A DNA stretch of 54,405 nt from Methylobacterium sp. J-088 (GCF_022829295.1 NZ_JAKSYH010000072.1:1-54405), one strand, 5' to 3'; counted from the stretch's first letter, positions 1 to 9,127 are shown. Notes: a model not told the origin generated them from the sequence alone. Numbers and translations: made by a program.

Positions 1-871
1 TCTTGTTGATCGGCACCGTCTTGAAGCCGGTCTGGCCGGGCTTGATGTTGGCGCCCGGAACGTCCGGGATGCGGTAGGCGGTCTTCATCCAGTACTGATC
101 GTCGGGCTTGTCCAGCACCTCGATGTCGGACAGCATCTTGAGCCAGTAGGTCGAGTACCAGCCCGGCACCACGAGCCGCAGCGGAAAGCCGTTGAGCAGC
201 GGCAGCTGCTCGCCGTTCATCGCGTAGGCGATCATCACCTCACCATTGTCGGCATGATTGAGATCGAGCGACTTCTTGAAGTCGGGTGCATCATCCACCA
301 CCGGCTCGTCGAGACCGCTGAAGCGCACCTGCACGGCACCGGCCCTCACCCCGGCTCGGTCGAGCACGTCCTTCAGGCGCACGCCGGTCCAGCGCGCGTT
401 ACCCATCGAGCCGTTGGCCCATTGCGCCCCGGGCACCCGCGGCTCGAACAGCCCGCGGGAGTTGCCCGAGCATTGGTTGACCGCCGCGATCTCGAAGCGT
501 GGCAACCGAGCGATCTCGTCGAGCGACAACGACAGTTCCTTGTCGACGTGTCCGTGCACCTTCAGTCGGAAGGCGTTCGCGTCGACTTCGGTGGGGATCG
601 AGGCCCAATGCCAGCGCACGTAGAAGCGGTCATTGGGGGTGAACACGCCCTGGTCGAACACCTCAAACGGCGTTTCCAGGAGCGGTGGCCGAGTGCGTTG
701 CAGGATCATGGACCCCTTGCCGGGGAACGCGGTCGTGAGATCGCGCGTGTCGGGGCCGCCGGGGAGCGGGAGCTTGATCGAGCGGGCTGCCCAGGCGGGT
801 GCGGCAGCGGCGAGACCGCCGATGCCGAGACCGGCGAGCACAGCACGGCGAGGGATGGCAGCATGGTTCAA
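1..871 (-). CDS. Sulfite dehydrogenase-like molybdopterin oxidoreductase (partial, Tat-exported)
   Basis: About 290 codons are visible and the C-terminus runs off the left edge (family length about 400). The translation opens with a twin-arginine signal (PRRAVLAG, then an Ala-rich core ending AWA), so it is probably exported folded through Tat. The oxidoreductase molybdopterin domain follows, with the motif NQCSGNSRG; Cys134 is the expected molybdenum ligand. Motifs FTPNDRFYVRWHW and PLRLVVPGWYSTYWLK match the SorA/SoxC/sulfite oxidase family. Expected role: periplasmic sulfite oxidation to sulfate, with electrons passed to a cytochrome. The start is TTG at 871, chosen because a strong ribosome site precedes it and the signal peptide begins there. 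The upstream sulfate-exporter-family gene on the same strand fits sulfur oxidation. The exact substrate is inferred. Confidence 0.85.
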   Translation of the reverse strand, partial: MNHAAIPRRAVLAGLGIGGLAAAAPAWAARSIKLPLPGGPDTRDLTTAFPGKGSMILQRTRPPLLETPFEVFDQGVFTPNDRFYVRWHWASIPTEVDANAFRLKVHGHVDKELSLSLDEIARLPRFEIAAVNQCSGNSRGLFEPRVPGAQWANGSMGNARWTGVRLKDVLDRAGVRAGAVQVRFSGLDEPVVDDAPDFKKSLDLNHADNGEVMIAYAMNGEQLPLLNGFPLRLVVPGWYSTYWLKMLSDIEVLDKPDDQYWMKTAYRIPDVPGANIKPGQTGFKTVPINK

Positions 872-876
872 CGGCG

Positions 877-883
877 TTCCTCC
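877..883 (-). promoter_or_regulatory. Ribosome binding site fixing a TTG start
   Basis: On the minus strand GGAGGAA lies five bases before TTG (869-871). No ATG or GTG in that frame offers a complete signal peptide, so this site decides the start of the molybdoenzyme gene. Confidence 0.7.
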
Positions 884-1040
884 ACGTTCGGGTGGGGCCT
901 CCCGGGGCCCGTCTTTTTAATGAGGGAAAGATATCTCCCCCTGGATGAGCATTCTAATAGAAAGATCCGCTCGTTCCGTTCGGCTGAGCAGATCGTTCTT
1001 TCCCTTGCGTGGCGAGCGAGCGCGTCGAGGGGGATCTGGC

Positions 1041-2123
1041 TCACGCGATCCCGAGGACCCGGATCAAGCCGAGGCTGACGGCGGTGAGAGCGGCCAACGA
1101 GGCGACCACCGCGAGCGTGACCCGCGCACCCGCGCCGACCACGCTGCGCACGTCGACCCCGAGCCCGAGCGCGGCCATCGAGACGATGGTGAGCCCGTTG
1201 GCGGTCGTGGCGATCGGCGTCAGGGCAGCCTGCGGGATCAATCCACCCGAGCGCAGCCCCGCCATGGCGAGGAATGCCAGAATGAACCACGGCACGAGGC
1301 GATGGACCGCAAGTTTGCCGGGCTTCGGACGTTCGCCCGCGCTGACGTGGGGGGCGGCCTCGCCCGTCTCCTCGCGGAGCCGGCTTGCCCCGAGAGAGAG
1401 GACGAGCACCACCGGCCCGAGCATCAGGACCCGCACGAGCTTGACCAGGGTGCCGACCTGAACGCTGAGAGCGGCCACCGGCGCAGTCGCGGCCAGTACC
1501 TGCGGCACGGCGTAGACGGTCAGGCCCGCCAGCACGCCGTACTGCATCGGTGACAGGCCGAGCAACGGCACCAGAAGCGGTAGGCCGAGTACCACGAGGA
1601 CTCCGAGGACGGCTGTGAAGGCGATCGAGGAGGCGACGTCCTCGGCCTCGGCCCCGATCACCGGGGCGGTCGCCGCGATGGCTGAGTTCCCGCAGATGGA
1701 GTTGCCACAGGCGACCAGGATAGCGAGGCGGGGATGCAACCCGAGCGCCCGGCCGATGCCATAGCTCGCCGCGATGGCTGCCACGACGACGCCGACGATG
1801 CCCACGAGGAGCCCCGGGCCGGCGGAGAGCAGGGTCGCGACGCTGAGCGAGGCTCCGAGCAGGACGACGGCGATCTCCAGGACGGTCTTTGCGCCGAAAG
1901 CGATACCGGGGAAGAACCGTGGCCCCGGGTTCCAGGCGGTGCGGATCGCCGTTCCGAGTACGATGGCGAGGACCAGGGCCTCCAGCCACGCCCGGCCGAA
2001 CAGGTGTTCCTCAAGAGCCTCCAAACCGACGGCGAGCCCGGTCACGCTTAAGCAAAGGGCCAGGCCTGGCAGAACGCGGAGCGGGGCGGACGGGAGGGTT
2101 CTGGTCGCGGCAGGGTCGGACAT
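1041..2123 (-). CDS. YeiH/UPF0324 family putative sulfate exporter
   Basis: A 360-residue, very hydrophobic protein with about ten membrane helices. The family hallmark GNSICGNSAI is present near the middle, with LGLGVDVRS near the C-terminus. The family is annotated as putative sulfate exporters (PSE). I start at the ATG at 2123 (MSDPAATRTLPS), about 15 residues before the first helix; an in-frame start at 2171 would add 16 polar residues with no membrane character. It lies upstream of and in line with the sulfite dehydrogenase gene, 169 bases apart. An oxidation-plus-export pair would prevent build-up of sulfite and sulfate. Transport direction and substrate are inferred from family and neighbour. 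Confidence 0.85.
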   Translation of the reverse strand: MSDPAATRTLPSAPLRVLPGLALCLSVTGLAVGLEALEEHLFGRAWLEALVLAIVLGTAIRTAWNPGPRFFPGIAFGAKTVLEIAVVLLGASLSVATLLSAGPGLLVGIVGVVVAAIAASYGIGRALGLHPRLAILVACGNSICGNSAIAATAPVIGAEAEDVASSIAFTAVLGVLVVLGLPLLVPLLGLSPMQYGVLAGLTVYAVPQVLAATAPVAALSVQVGTLVKLVRVLMLGPVVLVLSLGASRLREETGEAAPHVSAGERPKPGKLAVHRLVPWFILAFLAMAGLRSGGLIPQAALTPIATTANGLTIVSMAALGLGVDVRSVVGAGARVTLAVVASLAALTAVSLGLIRVLGIA

Positions 2124-3225
2124 GGCAGTCTCGCGGTGGGACTGGGATCTGTCGCCATCCTCGCTGCACACGCCTCATCGATCCAACAGAACGTCGCGAT
2201 CGTTCCATTCGTCGATGGAGATTGATCGTGGGCTATCGGGGCTCTACACTCGATCCCTGGGTCGGCTTGCAGACCGCATGACCGCTAAGCGCTCGGCCAG
2301 GATCAGCGTGAGGGTGGCAATGACTACGAGGCCTACCTTCGGCTAAAATCACTGCCATGGTCCCATGTGATGCGCGAGCGTGCGGACCGCTCGGCGGTAC
2401 GGACGCTCAATCAGGCTGACATCTAGAACGTCCTCCTGTTCCAATGAAGCCTGCTCCTATGGGACGGTCTACAATTCCAGCCGAGCCGTTCAAAAGGTGT
2501 CTGCGAAGTTTGGAACGCCAAAAGGGCCGACATTTTAGATCTGTGTGAAACGCTGCCGTGAGGTGCCTTTGATCGGGATCGGACCCGGATTGGATCAGGT
2601 TGCCCGAAAGCGGACCTTCCGAACTTCAGAGAAGGGTCGTGAGCGGTCCCCACGGCTATGTCCGCTTGATGCAACCGCTATCCAGAAGCGGACGTGCAGG
2701 AAACCACCCCACCCAGCCGTTCAGTGGCGCCGGCCGACGAGGCCTGAAGTAGCCGATAGCTGCGAGTCTGCTTTCAGTGCCCATACTGGAAAAGGCGGAC
2801 GTTTTGGGCAGCTCATGTACACATATCAGGGCGCCTTACGCAAACGGCCGACCTTTTTTCTCAGGATCTACGTTGGTGTTTAAAACTGGTTCGCTAAACA
2901 GCTCGTATTAGTAAGTATAAATTTGTTATAATCCGCCCAGATCCAATTTTTTAATATGGGACAAAAAGTTCTGTTTCGAAATATATATAGTTAAGCCCGG
3001 CCACATCTGAGAGGATGCGGCCAAGCTTACGTTTGCGAATAGGTTTTTTTACCTTACTACAATCCGATTTGCCAAGCTTACGAGCAATTACGTTTGAGCT
3101 ATGGGTCAAGGCAGCAAGTCCAGGCTGCAGTATGAGTGGCGACTTGCTCTCGACGATCCGTCCCTCCGCGACCGCCGGCATCGACGATCAGCGGGGCCGC
3201 GACGCGACGGGGGCAGGCACTACCT
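2124..3225. other. Gene-poor, locally AT-rich intergenic stretch
   Basis: I see no convincing gene here. Short frames on both strands lack ribosome sites or recognisable domains. It holds one copy of a dispersed repeat (2591-2639) and at least three short look-alike strings of the form GGC-GAC-TTTT near 2525, 2797 and 2847. Positions 2880-3100 are clearly AT-rich compared with the surroundings. Confidence 0.6.
2591..2639 (-). repeat. Dispersed intergenic repeat, copy A
   Basis: On the minus strand this 49-base element matches 46276-46324 at 44 of 49 positions by eye, and 39928-39967 at about 31 of 40 over the shared part. The common core is TTCGG-N3-GTCCGCTT followed by CCTGATCCA. It lies in a gene-free stretch. 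Confidence 0.7.
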
Positions 3226-3417
3226 TCATTTCGCACCAGGATGCCAGGATGACCGGTGGCTCAGCAACCAGCACACCTCTGGCGTGACGATACGGTCCTT
3301 GGCACCCAGTTTTTGGGCAAGTTCGGGTAATACGTCGTCATCGCCCGCGATGCATACGAGCTCGGAAACCCATACGGTGCCTGAGATCACTAACTCATCC
3401 CATTCCTGGAAGTACAC
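3226..3417 (-). CDS. Hypothetical 63-residue protein downstream of the porin
   Basis: A short frame starting at GTG (3417) 21 bases after the porin stop codon, with AGGAAGG a few bases upstream. The product is mostly acidic in its first half and ends with HRSSWHPGAK. It has no signal peptide or membrane helix and I recognise no family. The good ribosome site and tight spacing are the only support. It could instead be untranslated 3' sequence. Confidence 0.35.
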   Translation of the reverse strand: MYFQEWDELVISGTVWVSELVCIAGDDDVLPELAQKLGAKDRIVTPEVCWLLSHRSSWHPGAK

Positions 3418-3438
3418 CCCCGCCCTTCCTGACCTGGT

Positions 3439-4887
3439 TCAGTATCGGATGATGGTCCGTATCCCGGCCACGAGGGCGTCGCCGATACGAGGCTCGTACG
3501 GCATCCGGGGGTTCGGGATGCCGCCACCGGGCCGTACGATGTACTGCAGCGTCGGCTGGACCACCCAACCAGGCACGATCCGCGCTTGGTAGGTCGCCTC
3601 GATGGCGACCTCGCTCGAACGGATCGGGTAGGACGTACCGGAGAACCAAGCCACGTCGCGGTCGAGAGCTGTCGTCTGCCCCGAAATCCGGGCGTAGCCC
3701 ACGGCGAGGCCGAACGTATCGTGACGGCGGGTCGGCACCAACCCGTTGATGCTGATCCCGGCATCCGCGTAGAGGTCGATGAGGTTGCGGTCGGAAGGGC
3801 TGAAGGAGACCCGGCCGAACACCCCGACGCCGGCATCCGCGTCCTCCGGCACCCGGTACACCAGTTGGTCGACGATGGCGTACATGCCGTCGTTCCCACG
3901 CACACGCCGGGGGATGCCGCTGCTCGCGGGATCGGCCAGGGACACGAGGTTCGTGGCGAGCCGTTGGTCGTTGAATCTGTCGAAATGTGTCCAGGCGCCG
4001 ATCTTGGCGGTGCCGGGCAGGCTTCCGGCCTCTTTGCCGTAGTCGAGGACGACCTCGGCGATCACGAAGGGCGGGTCACTGACCCGGAATTCCAGCCCAG
4101 TGGCATCGATACGCTGCGGCTCTCCGATGCGCCCCCCGGCCGGGTTACCATTGAAGATCGCGGCGCGCACCCGGAACGTCTCGCTCGGCCGGTATTCGAC
4201 ACGCGCCCCCGTGGTCGCCAGCACGAACGCCGGACCGCCGCTGGGTAAGTCGGCGGCAGTGATGGCCGGCCAGGAGAAAGTCGAGTTGACGAACACCCCG
4301 GCGTAACGGCTGCGAAGGAACTCGGAGTCGGCTGCCAACTGACCGATCCGGATCGAGCCGGCGTTCCCCTCGAACCGGTGCTCCAGATAGACCTCGAACA
4401 GACGGGTCGAGGCCAGCGCCTCGATGCCGGACACCACGAGCAGATTGTCGAGATGGAAGGTCGACAGACCACGACCGTGGATCTGATAGACAATGCCATG
4501 TAGCGTCGTGCGGTCCCAACCCAGTATGCGTTCGAGGTCGGCCGTAACCTGCACGTCGAGACGGCCCTCGTACAGCGCTCCCCGTTTCAGGCCACCGGTG
4601 GCGTTGCCGAGCACCTCACCGACGTAGTCGAGGGTGTAGGTGATGCCGCGGCTGGCGAGGATGGCGCGGAAGCCGCCCGGGTCAGCATAGAGACCTAGGG
4701 AAGTCGCGACGGAGGGCGCCTCGCGAGCGTTGTAGGGCGTGTCGGAGAAGGTCGCCTCGGCGGGAAGCTCGCGTTTATCCCCGCGGTCGAGATCCGTGGC
4801 CCGCTCGGCGCGTGGGAGCGGCTCGGACGATGCCGGCTGCTGTCCGCCGAACATGGCCGCGCAAAAGACTAGGCCGGCGAAACGCAT
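3439..4887 (-). CDS. OprB-family carbohydrate-selective porin
   Basis: A 482-residue outer-membrane protein. The start at 4887 (MRFAGLVFCAAMFGG) gives a clean Sec signal peptide with GGAAG upstream; an in-frame start at 4962 would put 25 charged residues before it. After a linker the sequence shows alternating beta-barrel strands typical of OprB/alginate-type porins, for example YEGRLDVQVTADLERILGWD, FEVYLEHRFEG and GVGVFGRVSFSPSDRN, and it ends with IIRY, an aromatic C-terminus as expected for Bam recognition. Function: passive uptake of sugars or other small solutes; the solute cannot be read from sequence. Confidence 0.8.
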   Translation of the reverse strand: MRFAGLVFCAAMFGGQQPASSEPLPRAERATDLDRGDKRELPAEATFSDTPYNAREAPSVATSLGLYADPGGFRAILASRGITYTLDYVGEVLGNATGGLKRGALYEGRLDVQVTADLERILGWDRTTLHGIVYQIHGRGLSTFHLDNLLVVSGIEALASTRLFEVYLEHRFEGNAGSIRIGQLAADSEFLRSRYAGVFVNSTFSWPAITAADLPSGGPAFVLATTGARVEYRPSETFRVRAAIFNGNPAGGRIGEPQRIDATGLEFRVSDPPFVIAEVVLDYGKEAGSLPGTAKIGAWTHFDRFNDQRLATNLVSLADPASSGIPRRVRGNDGMYAIVDQLVYRVPEDADAGVGVFGRVSFSPSDRNLIDLYADAGISINGLVPTRRHDTFGLAVGYARISGQTTALDRDVAWFSGTSYPIRSSEVAIEATYQARIVPGWVVQPTLQYIVRPGGGIPNPRMPYEPRIGDALVAGIRTIIRY

Positions 4888-5067
4888 ACGCGAAAGACTT
4901 CCATCACCGCCCTTCGACGATACGTTTCGTGTACGGCATCGTATCGGTGTACGACCTACCATTTTCGAACCATCGTCTCAGCGACGTCATCGCCCATCTC
5001 CCGATGCACTGCCCACGAGTGACCGATGCGTCGAACATACAATACATCGGCGTGAGGCGGCGTGTCG

Positions 5068-5098
5068 AAAACTGCCCCGTGGATCGTCGTCGGGGCAG
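5068..5098 (-). terminator. Rho-independent terminator after the glutaredoxin-MauE gene
   Basis: On the minus strand CTGCCCCG pairs perfectly with CGGGGCAG across an 11-base loop, followed by TTTT. It sits six bases past the stop codon at 5104 and separates this gene from the porin. Confidence 0.7.
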
Positions 5099-5103
5099 GC
5101 GCC

Positions 5104-5850
5104 TCAATGTCCCATCGCCAGCATACAGACTGCCATGGCGACCATCATCAGGTTCTCTGTGAGTGAGACGAAGCCGAGGGGCACATTGCCCGAGCCGCCG
5201 ACGCATGCGCATTTGATCTCCCTCTTGTCGACGTACACCGCCTTGAATACCGAAACCGCACCGATGGTACCGATGAACAGGGCCACCGGGACGGACAGCC
5301 AGGACAGGGCGCCCGCGATCATCAGGACGCCTGCCAGCGCCTCGCAGAATGGGTAGGCGTAGGCGTAGCGCACCCATTGCCGGGCGAGCAGGTCGTAGCC
5401 GAGGAACATCGAGGAGAAGCTCTCGACGTCTTGGAGCTTGAGGATGGCCAGCACGCACATGCTGAAGGCGACGAACCACTCGCCCGCCCGCACCGTCAGC
5501 GGCGTGCCGAACGCCGCGTAGCTCGCCGCCAGCGCCATCAACGCAGTCATCGCGAAGACCGCGACCACGGGAGTGTAGCTCGTTGCCTTTGGATCGGCGA
5601 CCGGCTTGCCGAGGTGGCGGCGCAGGTCGTCGTAGCCGCCGATGCGCTCGCCTCCCACGAAGGTCTGCGGCGTCGTCTTGACCCCGTGCTCCGCCTTGAA
5701 GCGGTCGGTCTCCTCACGGGTCGTCAACCAGTTGTCATCGACCTTGAAGCCCTCGCGTTCCAGCAGGTCCTTAGCCTTCAGGCCGTAGGGACAGACGTGC
5801 TTCTCCATCACCATGCGATGGATGGTGGCCCTGCGAGTCGTGTCTAGCAT
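5104..5850 (-). CDS. Glutaredoxin-MauE/DoxX fusion membrane protein
   Basis: A 248-residue protein in two parts. Residues about 1-85 are a glutaredoxin fold with CPYG near the N-terminus and the substrate-loop motif TTPQTFVGGERIGG. Residues about 95-248 form four membrane helices of the MauE/DoxX redox-associated family, with KCACVGGSG and NVPLGFVSLTEN near the C-terminus. The CxC pair and CPYG suggest electron transfer between a soluble thiol domain and a membrane thiol site. The start at 5850 (MLDTTRRATIH) has GAAAGGA a few bases upstream; an in-frame start at 5943 lacks this. It is probably monocistronic, with its own terminator. Confidence 0.8.
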   Translation of the reverse strand: MLDTTRRATIHRMVMEKHVCPYGLKAKDLLEREGFKVDDNWLTTREETDRFKAEHGVKTTPQTFVGGERIGGYDDLRRHLGKPVADPKATSYTPVVAVFAMTALMALAASYAAFGTPLTVRAGEWFVAFSMCVLAILKLQDVESFSSMFLGYDLLARQWVRYAYAYPFCEALAGVLMIAGALSWLSVPVALFIGTIGAVSVFKAVYVDKREIKCACVGGSGNVPLGFVSLTENLMMVAMAVCMLAMGH

Positions 5851-6238
5851 CACAAAATCCTTTCGGAATGCGTCGCGGTTCGGGTAGCCCGATCCCTGGT
5901 AACGCGAGCGCGACGGTCGGCTTCCCGGCATGCGTCGCGACAACCATCAATGAGCCGAGATGGGGTTTCCCACCGTGGCAAGGTCAAGGACCGGATCGAG
6001 GCCCTGACGCCGTCATTCTCAGGAAAGTCCGGTGCGGGCGGGTGTTTTCGAACCTCGACCGCTGCGGACACCGGTTCCTTGACCTCCGCCGGTCCAACCG
6101 CCCGGATCTTCGGCCGCACCGCCGCCGGATCGCATCCGCCGCCCTTCAGGAACCTGGTCTCTATGAAGCCCTAGATCATAGTCAGGAGCACCCGTGGGAG
6201 CGGGCTGGGAAATCGGGGTGGAAGTTTGCCTTACGGTT

Positions 6239-7537
6239 TCACGCGGGACGGCCATCCTCACGCATCGCTGCGAATTGGACATGCCTCGCCTCCAGGTCGG
6301 CCAAGTCGTGGGGATCGGCAACATCGCGCCTCGCCGCGGCGATGACGAGGTCCGCGTGACGGGCGAGCTCGGCGGTCCGGTTCGTGAGCCGCTCGACCTC
6401 GGCGACGCGGGTGAGCACGTCGAGCATCCGGGCGAGCACATGCACCGAGCCGGCGGCGTTCTGGCGGATCGAATGGAACATGGCGTCGCACAGGCCATCG
6501 TAGTCGGTCACGGGCAATACGAGCGCGACCCGACCCTCCCGGACGATGACGCCGGTCGGCAGGTGACGCGACGCGACCCGGTACAGGGCATCGCCGAGAT
6601 GGTCGACGACGCTGCCGGCCGTGAACGGGTCGTTGATGCCCGGCGAGAGCGCCCGCACCGCGATCTCGACCAGTTGCCGGATCGAGTATTCCAGGTCCTG
6701 CAAGGCGGCCGGTCGACGGCCGAAGGTCAGCGCACGCGAAATAGCCGCCTCGGCATCCTTGATACCGGCGGAGAGGAACGCGACCGGAAACCGGTTCGGC
6801 ACGTAGTCGCCGGGCCGCACCCGCAGGGCGACGGTCGCGCCGTGCTTGTGGGCCCAGTCGGCGAGCGTGTCCTCGTCGACCGCTTGAAGGTAACCGCTGC
6901 CGGTGACGATGATTCCGCCGCTCTTGGGCAGTTGAGCGGGAGGCCTCATGCCCGCGCTGTCGAGGGTGCGCGCCTCCACCGCCGAGCAGAGGTCTCCGTG
7001 CACCGCGTCGACCACCGTCTCGACGTTGATGCTCGTGGCGATGTGGTGGACGAACCAGACCAGGGTGGCCAGCGACAGCAGCGCCAGCGCGATGGCCCCG
7101 GTGATGGCGAGATGCGGGACGAACGGGCTCTCCTGCACCGTGCGCACCGTGCGCAGGACCATCAGCGCGTAGGCGAAGGTGCCGAGAAAAATGCCCAGGA
7201 CGATCTGGTTGCGGGCATCTCGCGTGAAGTTGCGCAGCAGCCGTGGGCCCATCTGACCGGAGGCGAGCGTCAGGGCCGCGATGGTGATGGAGAAGGTCGT
7301 ACCGGCGACCCCGATGATCGAGGACGCCACGGCGCTCAGGAGCGCCCGAGCCCCCTCGGCGCCGCCGGAATAGCCCCAATTCTGGTCGGGCGACGAGGCG
7401 TCGTAGCCGGCGATATGGGCCGTCTCCAGCCAGACCCCGAGCTGGGCCAGCCCGAGGCAGCCGAGAACGATCACGGCGGGCCGGAGCCAGAACAGGTCGC
7501 CGAGGTACTCGATCCAGGCTCGGATGCGCGCCTTCAT
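6239..7537 (-). CDS. DUF2254 family integral membrane protein
   Basis: A 432-residue protein with four membrane helices in the first 175 residues and a long soluble part. Diagnostic DUF2254 strings include LTLASGQMGPRLLRNFTRD, FVHHIATSIN and ALSPGINDPFTA. Family function is unknown. Its start codon overlaps the stop of the upstream MscS-type channel gene by ATGA (7534-7537), so the two are probably co-translated and may act together in membrane tension or ion control. That link is inference. Confidence 0.85.
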   Translation of the reverse strand: MKARIRAWIEYLGDLFWLRPAVIVLGCLGLAQLGVWLETAHIAGYDASSPDQNWGYSGGAEGARALLSAVASSIIGVAGTTFSITIAALTLASGQMGPRLLRNFTRDARNQIVLGIFLGTFAYALMVLRTVRTVQESPFVPHLAITGAIALALLSLATLVWFVHHIATSINVETVVDAVHGDLCSAVEARTLDSAGMRPPAQLPKSGGIIVTGSGYLQAVDEDTLADWAHKHGATVALRVRPGDYVPNRFPVAFLSAGIKDAEAAISRALTFGRRPAALQDLEYSIRQLVEIAVRALSPGINDPFTAGSVVDHLGDALYRVASRHLPTGVIVREGRVALVLPVTDYDGLCDAMFHSIRQNAAGSVHVLARMLDVLTRVAEVERLTNRTAELARHADLVIAAARRDVADPHDLADLEARHVQFAAMREDGRPA

Positions 7538-8526
7538 ACCCGCTCGTCCTTCCGTTCGACGGTGTGCCCCTCCGGCTGGTCTTCCTCACGCAGGACCTGC
7601 CAGCGGGCGCGGGGCGGGCTCTTGCCGGCGGGCCACCCCTCGCGCTGGCGGGTCCGGTCGCCGTCCGCCGCCTCGGTCTGGTCGTGCAGGAGCACCTGGC
7701 TCGTCGGGTACGGTAGGTCGATGCCGGCCGCGGTCAGGGCCTCCTTCACGTTCGAGATGGCGTAGTCGAGCGCATCGACCGCGTCGCGTCGCCGGGGCGG
7801 GTCGATCCAGAACCGCGCTGTCATATCGACGCCGGCGGCTCCGAGGCCCGTCACGAGTGCCTCCGGCGACGGGTCGGCAAGAACGCCGTCGGTTCCGCGC
7901 AGGGCCTCGACGATGACCCGGCGCGCCTCCTTGATATCGTCGCCGTTACCGATGGTCAGCGGGAAGGCGAGCCGACGCTTGTCGTGGGCCGTGATGATCG
8001 TGATCTTGTCGACGAACAGCGTGGCGTTCGGGATCAGGATGCGTTGGTTGTCGTAGGTGCGCAGCACCGTGGCGCGCACCCAGACGTCCTCCACCGTCCC
8101 CTCGAACGACCCGGCCCGGATCTGGTCGCCGATGACGAAGGGGCGGGTCAGCAGGATCAGGATGCCGGCGAGCAGATTCTGGAGGACATCACGGAACGCG
8201 AACCCGATGGCGACGCCGCCGATGCCAAGCAGGTTGAACAGGTCGGCGGCCGAGACGGAGGGGAACGCCACCGAGGCCGCGACCAGGAACGACACCAGGA
8301 CCGTCACGCCGCCCGCGATCCGCCCGAGGACCGCGGCAGAGCCCGGTGAGGCATCGCGTAACTCCGCAGCCCTGCGCACGGCGGCGCGGACGCCTCGGGC
8401 GACCAGCAGGCCGATGCCGAACAGGACGAGGGCGATGGCGAGCCCCGGCAGTAGGGCTGCGGCCGAGCGGCCGAGCCCTTCGAGGCGCCCGAGCGCTTGC
8501 GAGAAGATCATGCGGTGTCCCGACAC
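7534..8526 (-). CDS. MscS-family small-conductance mechanosensitive channel
   Basis: A 330-residue protein with three N-terminal helices. The pore-lining helix and beta domain read LFNLLGIGGVAIGFAFRDVLQ and FVIGDQIRAGSFEGTVEDVWVR, then NQRILIPNATLF, all standard MscS landmarks. The last 50 residues are a charged, proline-rich tail. Expected role: release of solutes on hypo-osmotic shock. The first possible ATG is at 8526; an ATG five codons later (8511) has GGGA upstream and may be the true start. It is translationally coupled to the DUF2254 gene. Confidence 0.88.
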   Translation of the reverse strand: MSGHRMIFSQALGRLEGLGRSAAALLPGLAIALVLFGIGLLVARGVRAAVRRAAELRDASPGSAAVLGRIAGGVTVLVSFLVAASVAFPSVSAADLFNLLGIGGVAIGFAFRDVLQNLLAGILILLTRPFVIGDQIRAGSFEGTVEDVWVRATVLRTYDNQRILIPNATLFVDKITIITAHDKRRLAFPLTIGNGDDIKEARRVIVEALRGTDGVLADPSPEALVTGLGAAGVDMTARFWIDPPRRRDAVDALDYAISNVKEALTAAGIDLPYPTSQVLLHDQTEAADGDRTRQREGWPAGKSPPRARWQVLREEDQPEGHTVERKDERV

Positions 8527-8580
8527 ATGGGAATGCCGCCGGGGGCTCGGAGGCCAACCGGCGGCGCTTCTTCAACGACC

Positions 8581-8599
8581 CGAGGGCACCGAGCCCTCG
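8581..8599 (-). terminator. Hairpin after small secreted protein gene
   Basis: A 7-bp perfect stem (CGAGGGC/GCCCTCG) with a 5-base loop lies about 20 bases past the stop codon at 8619. There is no T run, so it may protect the 3' end rather than terminate. Confidence 0.35.
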
Positions 8600-8618
8600 C
8601 GAGGCATGCGCGACCGCC

Positions 8619-8870
8619 TCAGCGGCGCGGACCGCCGGTCGTGTTGCCATACTGCTGTCCGCGGGCACCGCGCGACGGCATGGCCGCGTTGCCGCGGCTG
8701 GCCGAGCCCTGCTGCATCCGGTGGCGCCGGTGCATGCGCACCTGGATCAGATCCGCGTTGGCAGGAGCAGTGACGCCGGAGGCGGTCATCGGCATGGCCG
8801 CCGACGGCAGGGTCGAGGTGCCAAGACCGAGGCCGGCCAGCAGTGCAGAGGCGAGGATAGTATGCTTCAT
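8619..8870 (-). CDS. Small secreted basic protein, paralogue 1
   Basis: An 83-residue protein starting MKHTILASALLAGLGLGTS with a clear Sec signal peptide, then a short mature region rich in Arg, His, Met and Gln (QVRMHRRHRMQQG) and an ending GNAAMPSRGARGQQYGNTTGG. It is clearly homologous to the gene at 12181-12447: same length class, same signal core (TSTLPSAA), same C-terminal block. Both lie just downstream of a PRC-barrel gene or remnant, with 23-26 bases between. GGAG precedes the ATG. I do not recognise a named family; the mature part would be a cationic periplasmic or surface peptide. Confidence 0.7.
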   Translation of the reverse strand: MKHTILASALLAGLGLGTSTLPSAAMPMTASGVTAPANADLIQVRMHRRHRMQQGSASRGNAAMPSRGARGQQYGNTTGGPRR

Positions 8871-8896
8871 GATGATGTCTCCTTCGTCGTGCGGGA

Positions 8897-9127
8897 TTAG
8901 CTCTTCTGCTTAGAGCAGGTGAAATTCGGTGCGTTCATGAGCGTGTCGTCGTCGGTGTCGGCATGGACCGCCCACTTGCCGTCCTTGTCGCCGATGACCA
9001 GTGTCGAAGGATCGAGCACGACGAAGCTCTCTCCCATGCCGAGGAAGCCGCCGTCGCTGACGACGACGCGCGTCGGCGTCTTGCCGTTCTCGATCACGAG
9101 TTCCTAGATTTCGCCGACGTTCTCGTT
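8897..9127 (-). pseudogene. PRC-barrel protein remnant (5'-truncated, in-frame amber)
   Basis: The frame encodes NENVGEI, then TAG (9106-9104), then ELVIENGKTPTRVVVSDGG and FLGMGESFVVLDPST, matching the intact PRC-barrel protein at 12471-12953 (VGEIEDLVIEHG and onward) almost position for position. In the intact gene the TAG position is GAG (Glu). The signal peptide and first half are missing: upstream of 9127 the frame meets a TGA and homology ends. A GTG at 9097 could give a 66-residue fragment, but with no export signal. It is the degraded partner of the small secreted protein gene at 8619. Confidence 0.75.

Noticed and set aside
893..916. GC-rich hairpin followed by T5 on the plus strand
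   Set aside because: It has terminator form on the plus strand, but no plus-strand gene ends there; the neighbouring genes are both on the minus strand.
868..1989. Long minus-strand frame overlapping the YeiH gene
   Set aside because: It is an out-of-frame reading of the YeiH gene: Arg-rich, no domains, and the other frame has clear family motifs.
2423..2674. 83-codon minus-strand frame with DPSLKFGRSAFGQPDP
   Set aside because: The same peptide pattern appears at 46285-46333 only because both translate the dispersed DNA repeat; there is no ribosome site.
6194..7765. 523-codon plus-strand frame antisense to DUF2254
   Set aside because: A high-GC shadow: composition is dominated by Arg, Gly, Asp and His, and the opposite strand encodes a recognised family with coupled neighbours.
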